Assembly: GCA_050014835.1 (NCBI GenBank)
Contig: JBEKCO010000027.1
Span: forward strand, 1-23,717
Direction of reading: 5' to 3'
Length of the DNA: 23,717 bases
Source of the DNA: Bog-793 sp050014835
GTDB taxonomy: Bacteria; Actinomycetota; Acidimicrobiia; Acidimicrobiales; Bog-793
The first letter of the stretch is position 1. Every line of letters starts with the position of its first letter. The notes beneath the pieces are model-generated. The model made no database searches and was not told the origin of the DNA. It was given only the letters and a program-made list of their open reading frames with translations. The translations under genes were made by a program, and so were the position numbers. Shown piece by piece: positions 6,836 through 14,038 of this stretch.

Positions 6836-7504
6836 ATGGACGTCGCGACGAAGGACTGCACGGCGCTCAGTGACGCAGAGCTCGGCGAGCTCGCGGACCT
6901 GTGTGCGGAGAACTGCAACGGCTACGAGGTCGGCTTCCTTTCCAAGCAGCGCGAGGAGTGGGTGCTCGTCACGCACGCCCGGGAACAGAACAAGCTGCGG
7001 GGCTTTGCGTTCTCGACGCTCGAGAGGATCGGCGGGACGCCGAGCCTGCTCCTCGGCGTCGCCTCGTTCACGCGCACCAACGTCGCCGAACAGGCGCTGC
7101 GATCGATCATGCGCGACCTTTTCCGCCGGGCGGTGCTCGCCTTCCCGGACGAAGACGTCCTCGTCGGCACGCGCATGGCGAACGCGGCGTCGTTCCGCGG
7201 CTTCACCGGGCTTTCCGATGTCGTGCCGCGCCCGGGGCACAAGCCCTCCGGCGAGGAGCGCGCCTGGGGCCGGCGGCTCGCCAAGCGGTTCGGCGTCGAC
7301 GGCCAGCTCGACGACCGTGTTTTCGTCGTGAAAGGGGACGCCAACCCCTCTGGGATGCTCGACTACACGCCGCGCAAGGCGCCCGCGCTGGCGGCGAAGC
7401 TCGCCGAGTTGTTCACGCCCCTCGACGGGTCACGCCGGGACACCCTCGTGGCTTTCGGCTGGGCGATGGCTGAGGACCTCGCCGCCGGATCCCTTCCGAA
7501 GTAG
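6836..7504 (+). CDS. Conserved hypothetical protein, GNAT acetyltransferase-like
   Basis: 222-residue soluble protein. The region RGFAFSTLERIGGTPSLLLGVASFTRTN followed by a long helix (AEQALRSIMRDLFRRAVLAFPDEDVLVGTRMANAASFRGFTGL) resembles the beta4-alpha3 to beta5 core of GCN5-type acetyltransferases, with NAASFRGFTGL like the usual N-xxS-xxxY/F-xK-xGF segment. The acetyl-CoA loop Q/RxxGxG/A is not obvious, so catalysis is uncertain and the assignment rests on overall pattern. ATG 6836 is preferred because GGAAG (6827-6831) lies just upstream, although with only 4 nt spacing; GTG 6815 and GTG 6833 are alternatives. Its last 75 bases overlap the end of the convergent gene on the other strand. 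Confidence 0.7.
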   Translation: MDVATKDCTALSDAELGELADLCAENCNGYEVGFLSKQREEWVLVTHAREQNKLRGFAFSTLERIGGTPSLLLGVASFTRTNVAEQALRSIMRDLFRRAVLAFPDEDVLVGTRMANAASFRGFTGLSDVVPRPGHKPSGEERAWGRRLAKRFGVDGQLDDRVFVVKGDANPSGMLDYTPRKAPALAAKLAELFTPLDGSRRDTLVAFGWAMAEDLAAGSLPK

Positions 7505-8275
7505 CTTCCGGACCCTGCGCACCCAGCGCCGCGGGACGCGCCGGGGCAGCACGGCGAGGACCACCTTCGAGGCGTGACCCTGCCGCACCGCCGCCAGCCC
7601 GCAGATGAGGTAGCTCGGGCGGAATCCGAGCGTCTCGACGAGCTCGCCGCGCCGCAGGGGGTGTTCGACGGCGAAGGCCGCGCGCCGCGCGACCGGGTCG
7701 GCGACGAGCACGGACTGCGTGATTCCCGACCAGGAGATCGTCGCCGCGACCTCGCCGTCGGGGCGAACGGAAAGCTCGAACGCGCGTGGCGACGTCTCGA
7801 TGACGACGACGGACTGCGCCGTTCCGTCGAGGTCGATGTAGGCGATCGAGGGTCCCCAGGTCGACAGCAGCGACATGCCCCGGCGTTCGGGCGCCGCGAG
7901 CTGGCGCAACAGCCGCCGGGCGGGCCGGCGCCGGGCGCGCCCGACGAGTGTCGGCGGGCCGAGGGCGACGATCGCCTCCGGCCGGGCCGGATCGGGGGGC
8001 TCCTCGTCGTCGGCGAGCGTCAGGGCGACGAGGTCGAAGCGGGCGGCGAGGCGCATGGTGCCGTCGGTGGTCCTCACCCGCTGAAGGAGACGCGCCCCTT
8101 CGGGACGTGACCGCAGCAGCGCCCCGGAGGCGAGATCGACGCCGACCCACTCCTCGGGGCCCGGCGAGAGGACCAAGCAGGCGAGCTCGGCGCCCGGTGC
8201 GGCGACCGGCCGCGTGCCGGCGTGGAGCCGGCGGGGGAACCGGACGTGCCGGTGGGCCGGCGGGGTCGTCGTCAC
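7430..8275 (-). CDS. Hypothetical protein, third gene of the menE-yyaL operon
   Basis: 281-residue protein of unrecognised family. It is beta-rich in the middle (SIAYIDLDGTAQSVVVIETSPRAFELSV, EVAATISWSGITQSVLVADPVARRAAFAVEHPL) and ends in a strongly basic segment (RRVPRRWVRRVRKLLRK) that might contact nucleic acid or membrane. No signal peptide or catalytic motif is evident. GTG 8275 is chosen because it overlaps the TGA of the upstream DUF255 gene as GTGA, as that gene itself does with menE. The stop lies 75 bp inside the end of the convergent GNAT-like gene, so the basic tail and final 25 codons are antisense to that gene. The role is unknown; it is presumably co-translated with its two upstream neighbours. 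Confidence 0.7.
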   Translation of the reverse strand: MTTTPPAHRHVRFPRRLHAGTRPVAAPGAELACLVLSPGPEEWVGVDLASGALLRSRPEGARLLQRVRTTDGTMRLAARFDLVALTLADDEEPPDPARPEAIVALGPPTLVGRARRRPARRLLRQLAAPERRGMSLLSTWGPSIAYIDLDGTAQSVVVIETSPRAFELSVRPDGEVAATISWSGITQSVLVADPVARRAAFAVEHPLRRGELVETLGFRPSYLICGLAAVRQGHASKVVLAVLPRRVPRRWVRRVRKLLRKGSGGEVLSHRPAESHEGVPA

Positions 8276-10281
8276 GTCGCGGTCATCGCCTTCGCCTCGG
8301 TCACCATGCGGTCGATCGCGCCGGGGATCGCCGCGGGGTCCGTGACCGGCGCGTGGCACGCCCCGCGCCGGCAAACATAGGCGCCCGCGACCTCGCGTCC
8401 GACGACGAGCGGGCTCGGGGGCGATTCGCCCCAGACGAGGACGCGGGACGGCACGTAGCCGGCCGACGCCGCCGCGACGAGGTCGGCACGGTCGCCGATG
8501 ACGACGATCTCGGTGGCGCCGAGTTCGAGGAAGACTGCGGCCTCGACGAGGTGCGCGCACGCGAGGGGTGACTCGACGAGCGCCGAGCCCGCCGCGGCGA
8601 CGGTCCGGGCCGCACCCTCGACGCACGCCGCGTCTCCGGTGATCGCCCCCAACCGGGCGAGCGCGAACGCGGCGACCGAGCCCGCCGCCGGAGTGACGCC
8701 GTCGTGGACCTGGCGCGGCCGCACGACGAGCGCCTCGGCGTCTTTCCCCGTCGTGTACCAGCCGCCGTCCTCGGCAGAGAAGAGCCGGATGAGGTCGTGG
8801 GCCGCACTGAGCGCCTCGACCGTGTAGCGGCCGACACCGGTGAGCTCGCCGAGCCGGGTCAGACCGTCGACGACCCAGGCGTAGTCGGCGGCCACCGCGA
8901 GGTGCGCGGCGCGCCCGGACTGCCAGACCCGCTGCCACCTCCCGTCGGCGCGCCGCAGGTTGGCGAGGAGGAAATCGCCGAGCCCGACCGCCGCCGCCCG
9001 CCAGGTCGCGTCCCCCGTCGCCGCGGCGGCCTCGGCGAGGACCGAGCAGGTCATGGCGTTCCACTCGGTGAGCACCTTGTCGTCCATCGCCGGGCGGACC
9101 CGTCCGGCCCGCGCCCCGCAGAGCTCGGCCCGGACGCGCTCGACCTCGGGCGGCCGCACGATGTCGCCGCGCACCGGCCGGTGCAGGACGCTGCGCCCGT
9201 CCTCGAAATTGCCCGTCGCGGTGACGCCGAACCACTCGGCGGCGACGGCCCCGCGCGCGGCGCCCAAGACGGCGGCGAGCTCGTCGGGGGTCCAGAGATA
9301 GAAGCGCCCCTCGGCGCCCTCGGAATCGGCGTCCTCGGACGACCGGATGCCGCCGGAAGGGCCACGCAGGATCCCGAGCACGTAGCCGAGGGTCTCGTCG
9401 AGCACCTGGCGCCAGCGCGCGTCGCCCGTGATCTGCCAGGCGTGCAGGTAGCAGCGGCTGAGCGCGGCCTGGTCGTAGGCCATCTTCTCGAAGTGCGGCA
9501 CGAGCCAGCGCCGGTCGGTCGAGTAGCGGGCGAAACCCCCTCCGAGGTGGTCGTAGATCCCGCCCGACGCCATCGCCTCGAGAGTCAGGGCCGCCATCTC
9601 GGCGGCCCGGGGGAGTCCGAGCTCGTCGGCGCGCCACAGGAGCTCGAGCATCGGCGCCTGGGGGAACTTCGGCGCCCGCCCGAAGCCGCCGTACTCGGCG
9701 TCGTAGTTCGCCGCGAACTGCTTTACCGCCGCGTCGAGGAGCGCGACGGCGCTCGGGGCGCCGGATCCGGGGACGGCCGGCGCGAGCGACGCCTGGACGG
9801 CCGCGGTGAGCTCGGTCGCGTTCTTGTCGATCTCGGCGCGCCGGCTCTCCCAGGCGTCGGCGACCGCGTCGAGCACCTCGGCGAATCCGGGGAGCCCGTG
9901 CGCGGCTCGGGGCGGGAAGTAGGTGCCGCCGTAGAACGGGCGGCCCTCGGGGGTCGCGAAGACCGAGAGTGGCCAGCCGACCTGCCCGGTGAGCGCCTGG
10001 ACGGCCTCGAGGTAGACCGCGTCGACGTCGGGCCGCTCCTCCCGGTCGACTTTCACGGCGACGAATCCTGCGTTGAGGCGCCGGGCGATCGCCTCATCCT
10101 CGAAGCTCTCGTGCGCCATGACGTGGCACCAGTGACAGGCCGAGTAGCCGATCGAGATGAACACGGGCCGGTCGAGCTCGCGGGCGCGGGCGAACGCCGC
10201 CCCGCCCCAGGGGTACCAGTCGACCGGGTTGTCCCGGTGCTGGCGCAGGTACGGGCTGAGCTCATCGCCGAGGTGGTTCAC
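8272..10281 (-). CDS. Thioredoxin-domain DUF255 protein (YyaL/SPATA20 family)
   Basis: 669-residue protein of the YyaL/SPATA20 family: an N-terminal thioredoxin-like domain followed by an (alpha/alpha)6-barrel similar to N-acylglucosamine 2-epimerases. The N-terminal family signature is complete: NPVDWYPWG (18-26), then SACHWCHVMAHESFED with Cys49 and Cys52 as the CxxC pair, NAGFVAVKVDREERPDVD and GGTYFPP. The barrel part carries GGIYDHLGGGFARYSTD, PHFEKMAYDQA, and EWNAMTCSVLAEAA. The length is normal. No signal peptide is present, so it is cytosolic. The biochemical function of the family is not firmly established. GTG 10281 overlaps the menE TGA as GTGA and starts immediately at the conserved NxLxxExSPYL block, which fixes the start well. 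It is the middle gene of a coupled three-gene operon. Confidence 0.92.
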   Translation of the reverse strand: MNHLGDELSPYLRQHRDNPVDWYPWGGAAFARARELDRPVFISIGYSACHWCHVMAHESFEDEAIARRLNAGFVAVKVDREERPDVDAVYLEAVQALTGQVGWPLSVFATPEGRPFYGGTYFPPRAAHGLPGFAEVLDAVADAWESRRAEIDKNATELTAAVQASLAPAVPGSGAPSAVALLDAAVKQFAANYDAEYGGFGRAPKFPQAPMLELLWRADELGLPRAAEMAALTLEAMASGGIYDHLGGGFARYSTDRRWLVPHFEKMAYDQAALSRCYLHAWQITGDARWRQVLDETLGYVLGILRGPSGGIRSSEDADSEGAEGRFYLWTPDELAAVLGAARGAVAAEWFGVTATGNFEDGRSVLHRPVRGDIVRPPEVERVRAELCGARAGRVRPAMDDKVLTEWNAMTCSVLAEAAAATGDATWRAAAVGLGDFLLANLRRADGRWQRVWQSGRAAHLAVAADYAWVVDGLTRLGELTGVGRYTVEALSAAHDLIRLFSAEDGGWYTTGKDAEALVVRPRQVHDGVTPAAGSVAAFALARLGAITGDAACVEGAARTVAAAGSALVESPLACAHLVEAAVFLELGATEIVVIGDRADLVAAASAGYVPSRVLVWGESPPSPLVVGREVAGAYVCRRGACHAPVTDPAAIPGAIDRMVTEAKAMTAT

Positions 10282-11420
10282 GTCCCGGCGCCCGCGGCGA
10301 TCTCCCGGGTCGCGTCGCGCCGGATCTTGCCGACCGTCGTGCGCGGCAGGGCATCGACCAGTCGGAGCTCCTTGGGGGCCGCGACCGGGCCGAGTTCGGC
10401 GCGGACGAGCTCCCGCAGGTCCTCGAGGGTCGGCGGGTCGTCGCCGTCCGCCTCGACGACGGCGACGACGCGTTCGCCCCATTCGGGGTCCGCGACGCCG
10501 ACGACGGCGACCTCGGCGACGCCCGGGTGGGTTCGCAGCACCGCCTCGACCGCGACCGGCCAGACCGCTTCACCGCCGGTGCGGATCACCTCCGCCATTC
10601 GCCCGAACACCTGGAGCTCACCCGCGGGCGTGAGCGCCCCCGCGTCGCCGGTGCGGAACCACCCGGCGGCGTCCTTCGGGTCGCCCCCGGGGCGGTAGGC
10701 GCGCAGCAGCATCGGGCCGCGCAGCGTGATCTCGCCGCCCGGGTCGATCCGGACCTCGACGCCGTCGAGGGGCCAGCCGTCGTAGACGACGCCGCTCCCC
10801 GTCTCGGTCATGCCGTAGGTCGCGACGGCGTTCCGTGGTCGTTTCCGGGGTATCGGACCGCCGCCGAGGACGACGGTGCGGAACAACGCCGTGCCGTCCC
10901 CGAGACGCGCGCAGACCGTCGGGACCAACGAGACGAGCGTGGCGCCCCGGCGTGCTGCGGCCCTCACAGCGCCGACATCGAACGACGGCTGCACCTCGAG
11001 CGGCGTGCCGGTGGCGAGCGCCCGGGTGACGACGCCGAGCCCACTCACGTGCGACGGCGGCAAGCAGCACAACCACCTGTCCCGGGCCGGATCGACCCCG
11101 AGTCGCCTGCTCGACGCCACCGCCGACGCCGCCACGCCGTCCCGGGTGAGGACGACGCCGCGCGGCTCGCCCGTCGTGCCCGAGGTTGCGAGGACGAAGG
11201 CGTCGCCCTCCTCGACCGGACGGCCCCCGGCGAGGCCCGTCTCGACGCCGCGGGCCGTCACGACAGCGGCAGGGCGTAGGGCGTCGAGAAGTCGCGCCTT
11301 GGCCGGTGCGGGGAGTCGCTGGTCGACCGGGAAGACGGCGTCGCCGGCGTCGAGCGCGCGGCGGAGCGCCGCGACGAAGGCCTCGTCGCCCGGTAGGTCG
11401 AGGGCGACGAGGCGACGCAC
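10278..11420 (-). CDS. menE: o-Succinylbenzoate-CoA ligase MenE
   Basis: 380-residue member of the ANL (AMP-forming acyl-CoA synthetase) superfamily. MenE activates o-succinylbenzoate to its CoA ester, the substrate of MenB. Visible core motifs are the P-loop ATSGTTGEPRGV (78-89), A5 TYGMTETG (201-208), A7-A8 WFRTGD (254-259) and the A10 lysine Lys365 in PRTTVGKIRR. The N-terminal domain is short, as in actinobacterial MenE proteins. Assignment to MenE rather than another acyl-CoA ligase rests largely on the flanking menB, menA, menH and menD. GTG 11420 has TAGGCT 7 nt upstream on its strand and only 21 bp separate it from the menB ATG. First gene of the operon menE-DUF255-hypothetical. Confidence 0.9.
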   Translation of the reverse strand: MRRLVALDLPGDEAFVAALRRALDAGDAVFPVDQRLPAPAKARLLDALRPAAVVTARGVETGLAGGRPVEEGDAFVLATSGTTGEPRGVVLTRDGVAASAVASSRRLGVDPARDRWLCCLPPSHVSGLGVVTRALATGTPLEVQPSFDVGAVRAAARRGATLVSLVPTVCARLGDGTALFRTVVLGGGPIPRKRPRNAVATYGMTETGSGVVYDGWPLDGVEVRIDPGGEITLRGPMLLRAYRPGGDPKDAAGWFRTGDAGALTPAGELQVFGRMAEVIRTGGEAVWPVAVEAVLRTHPGVAEVAVVGVADPEWGERVVAVVEADGDDPPTLEDLRELVRAELGPVAAPKELRLVDALPRTTVGKIRRDATREIAAGAGT

Positions 11421-11426
11421 TCACGG

Positions 11427-11433
11427 TAGCCTA
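11427..11433. promoter_or_regulatory. Overlapping divergent -10 boxes shared by menB and menE
   Basis: Plus-strand TAGCCT (11427-11432) ends 9 nt before the menB ATG. Minus-strand TAGGCT (bases 11428-11433) ends 7 nt before the menE GTG. Both match TANNNT and share five base pairs of the near-symmetric TAGCCTA. The 21-bp gap leaves no room for separate promoters or leaders, so a single bidirectional element producing two leaderless mRNAs is the simplest reading. Confidence 0.5.
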
Positions 11434-11441
11434 ACGGCCTC

Positions 11442-12293
11442 ATGAAGAGTGCTGAGCTGGGCCTACCCGCCTGGAAGGCGAGCGGCGACTACGAGGACAT
11501 CACCTACGAGACCGCCGAGGGGATAGCCAAGGTGACGATCTGCCGCCCCGAGGTGCGCAACGCCTTCCGGCCCCGCACGGTCGTCGAGCTGTCCCATGCT
11601 TTCGATGCCGCCCGCGACGATCCCGACGTCGGTGTCGTGATCCTCACCGGAAAGGGCACGGAGGCCTTCTGTTCCGGCGGGGACCAGAAAGTCCGCGGTG
11701 ACGACGGCTACCTCGGCGACGACCCGGTCGGGGCGCGCGGCATCGGTCGGCTGAACGTGCTCGACCTCCAGGTCCAGATCCGACGCCTCCCGAAGCCGGT
11801 CGTTGCCATGGTCGCCGGGTACGCCATCGGCGGCGGCCACGTCCTCCACCTCGTCTGCGATCTCACGATCGCGGCGGACAACGCGCGCTTCGGCCAGAAC
11901 GGCCCGCGGGTCGGCAGCTTCGACGCCGGATACGGCGCGGGATTGCTCGCCCGCACGATCGGCACGAAACGCGCGAAGGAGATCTGGTTCCTCTGCCGCC
12001 ACTACGACGCGGCGCGCGCCCTCGAGATGGGGCTCGTGAACGCCGTCGTGCCGCTCGACCGCCTGGAGCGGGAGACGGTCGCCTGGTGTCGGGAGATGCT
12101 GTCGTTCTCGCCCATCGCGCTGCGCATACTGAAGGCCGGGTTCAACGCCGCCGACGACGGTCTCGCCGGTCTTCAGCAGCTCGCCGGGGACGCGACGATG
12201 CTCTTCTACATGTCCGGCGAGGCGCAGGAGGGCCGGGACGCCTTCGTCGGGCACCGTCCGCCGGACTTCCGCCGCTTCCCGCGCCGGCCATGA
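11442..12293 (+). CDS. menB: 1,4-Dihydroxy-2-naphthoyl-CoA synthase MenB
   Basis: 283-residue crotonase-fold enzyme that cyclises o-succinylbenzoyl-CoA to 1,4-dihydroxy-2-naphthoyl-CoA. Diagnostic stretches are FCSGGDQKVRG (77-86), GYAIGGGHVLHLVCDLTIAADNA (126-148, oxyanion hole), FGQNGPRVGSFDAGYG (150-165) and AKEIWFLCRHYDA (178-190). A Gly at position 154 (Q-N-G-P) instead of Asp places it with the bicarbonate-dependent type I enzymes such as E. coli MenB, in which bicarbonate acts as the base. Ser159 and Asp161 are the conserved active-site pair. No Shine-Dalgarno precedes ATG 11442, but a TAGCCT -10 box does, so the mRNA is probably leaderless. menA follows 34 bp downstream. Confidence 0.97.
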   Translation: MKSAELGLPAWKASGDYEDITYETAEGIAKVTICRPEVRNAFRPRTVVELSHAFDAARDDPDVGVVILTGKGTEAFCSGGDQKVRGDDGYLGDDPVGARGIGRLNVLDLQVQIRRLPKPVVAMVAGYAIGGGHVLHLVCDLTIAADNARFGQNGPRVGSFDAGYGAGLLARTIGTKRAKEIWFLCRHYDAARALEMGLVNAVVPLDRLERETVAWCREMLSFSPIALRILKAGFNAADDGLAGLQQLAGDATMLFYMSGEAQEGRDAFVGHRPPDFRRFPRRP

Positions 12294-12327
12294 CGGCCCC
12301 GGATCCCCCGCGGAGGTGACGGTCGGC

Positions 12328-13194
12328 GTGGCGAGGGCAGCCGACTGGTTCGCGGCGACCCGGCCCCGGACGCTCTCGGCGTCGCTCGCCCCCGTCGCCG
12401 TGGGCATCGGGGTGGCCCGTTCGACCGGCCACGTCGTCGCCTGGCACGCCGCGCTGGCGTTCGTCGTCTCGCTTTCGGTCCAGATCGGCGCCAACTTCGC
12501 CAACGACTACTCCGACGGCGTGCGCGGGACGGACGCGAAGCGCGTCGGGCCGACCCGTCTCGTCGCCTCGGGGCTCGCCAGCCCGGCCGCCGTGCGCGCC
12601 GCGGCGGTCGCGTCCTTCGGTCTCGGCGCGGCCGCGGGTCTCGTGCTCGCCATCGTCATGTCGCCGTGGCTGATCCTCGTCGGCGCGGCGTCGATCGCCG
12701 CCGCCTGGCTGTACACGGGGGGATCCCGCCCGTACGGCTACGCCGGGTACGGCGAGCTGTTCTCCTTCGTCTTCTTCGGGTTCGTCGCGACCGTCGGGAC
12801 GACGTACGTCGTCTCGGGGGAGGTCCCGGCGATCGCCTTCGGGGCGGCGGTGCCCCTCGGCGCGTACGCGACCGCGCTCTTGGTGGCGAACAACCTGCGC
12901 GACATCGCGACGGATGCGGAAGCCGGCAAGCACACGCTCGTCGTGCGCCTCGGCGACCGCCGGTCCCGGCTCCTTTTCACCGCCCTCGTCGTCGGCGGCG
13001 TCCTCGTGTCGGGCGTCGTCTCCCCGTGGCGGCACTTCGCCCTGCTCGGGCTGCTCGCCCTGCCGGCCGCCGTGGTTCCCCTTCGACGGGTGCGCGCCGG
13101 CGCGACCGGCGCCGAGCTCGTCCCCGTGTTGGAGCAGACGGGAACCGTGCACATCGTCCTCGGTCTTTTGCTGGCGATCGGCATCGCGCTGTGA
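12328..13194 (+). CDS. menA: 1,4-Dihydroxy-2-naphthoate polyprenyltransferase MenA
   Basis: 288-residue integral membrane prenyltransferase of the UbiA superfamily. It attaches the polyprenyl chain to 1,4-dihydroxy-2-naphthoate, giving demethylmenaquinone. The two Asp-rich Mg-diphosphate sites are present: NFANDYSDG (56-64) and NNLRDIATDAEAGKHTLVVRLG (188-209). The N-terminal ATRPRTLSASLAPVAVG is typical of MenA, and about eight or nine hydrophobic segments span the rest. Start choice: GTG 12328 has GGAGG at 12312-12316 with an 11-nt spacer. GTG 12316 is in frame but overlaps that GGAGG, so it is less likely. It follows menB by 34 bp and is probably cotranscribed. It ends 32 bp from the convergent menH gene. 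Confidence 0.95.
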   Translation: MARAADWFAATRPRTLSASLAPVAVGIGVARSTGHVVAWHAALAFVVSLSVQIGANFANDYSDGVRGTDAKRVGPTRLVASGLASPAAVRAAAVASFGLGAAAGLVLAIVMSPWLILVGAASIAAAWLYTGGSRPYGYAGYGELFSFVFFGFVATVGTTYVVSGEVPAIAFGAAVPLGAYATALLVANNLRDIATDAEAGKHTLVVRLGDRRSRLLFTALVVGGVLVSGVVSPWRHFALLGLLALPAAVVPLRRVRAGATGAELVPVLEQTGTVHIVLGLLLAIGIAL

Positions 13195-13226
13195 GGCGCG
13201 CCGCGCCGGGCGACGCGGGGTCGGCG

Positions 13227-14033
13227 CTAGGGCGCTTCGATCCAGTCGCCGAGGAGTTCGGCAAAGCGGTGCGGGGCCTCGAAGGGGACGGCGTGCCCGA
13301 CGCCGGGGACCGCGGTGAAGGTCGCGTTCTCGCCGATCACCGTCGCGAGGTGACGCCCGAGTTCCGTGAAGGTGCGGTCGAGGCCGCCCGAGACGACGAG
13401 GACGGGCATCGCGAGCCCCCGCAGGCGGTCGCCGTCGAACTGCTGGGTCCCGGTGTCGAGGGTCCGCAGCGCCCGGGCGAGGCCCGCCGTCGTGTTCTCG
13501 CGGCGGGCGTCGAGCCCGGCGGCCTTTTCGTCGAGGTGCGCGAAGAGCGGCGCCGCGAGCCACTCGGCGAGGAAGTCGTCGATGCCGACGCCGTCCTTCC
13601 CGGTCGCTTCGAGACGCGTGGCGAGCTGAGCGTCGGCCCGGCGGCGTTCGGCGCGGGCGTCTTCGCGCTCGATCCCCGGGTGCGCGCCGACGAGCACGAG
13701 ACGCCGGACCGCGGCGGGGCGGGCGAAGGCGGCGTGGAGGGCGACGCGCCCGCCCAGCGAGTAGCCGACGTAGGTCGCCTCGCCGGCGGTCTCGGCGAGG
13801 AGTCGACCGGCGTCGAAAAGATCGCCGGCCACGACGTCGGTCGAACGCCCGTGGCCGGGAAGGTCGACGCAGCAGACCTCGTAGCGGCCCGAGAGCAGGG
13901 TGGCGATCTCACGCCACGAGCGACCAGTCTGGGTGAAGCCGTGGACGAGCACGATCCGTTCCCCCGCGCCGGCGCGTTCGACCGCGAGGGTGCGGGGTCG
14001 ATCAGCGGCGCGGCCACCCGCGAGAGGGGGCAT
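13227..14033 (-). CDS. menH: Alpha/beta hydrolase, probable MenH (SHCHC synthase)
   Basis: 268-residue alpha/beta-hydrolase. The fold signature is complete: LVHGFTQTG (29-37, oxyanion region), VDLPGHGRS (56-64), nucleophile elbow GYSLGGR with Ser92, acid Asp219 in SGGLDRTF and base His247 in PGVGHAVPFE. MenH converts SEPHCHC to SHCHC, the step after MenD. Location between menA and menD and the match to MenH-like sequence support that role, although an unrelated hydrolase cannot be excluded from motifs alone. ATG 14033 is the only plausible start, just 5 bp from the divergent menD start codon. TAGCGT on its strand ends 8 nt upstream, inside menD, so the mRNA is probably leaderless. Its stop lies in a CTAG tetranucleotide. 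Confidence 0.83.
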   Translation of the reverse strand: MPPLAGGRAADRPRTLAVERAGAGERIVLVHGFTQTGRSWREIATLLSGRYEVCCVDLPGHGRSTDVVAGDLFDAGRLLAETAGEATYVGYSLGGRVALHAAFARPAAVRRLVLVGAHPGIEREDARAERRRADAQLATRLEATGKDGVGIDDFLAEWLAAPLFAHLDEKAAGLDARRENTTAGLARALRTLDTGTQQFDGDRLRGLAMPVLVVSGGLDRTFTELGRHLATVIGENATFTAVPGVGHAVPFEAPHRFAELLGDWIEAP

Positions 14034-14038
14034 CGGTC

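Noticed and set aside
8704..10698. Plus-strand open frame of about 660 codons
   Set aside because: Antisense to the DUF255 gene and the end of menE; the translation is repetitive with no domain pattern.
12142..13563. Minus-strand open frame of about 470 codons
   Set aside because: Antisense to menA and out of frame with menH; no recognisable protein pattern.
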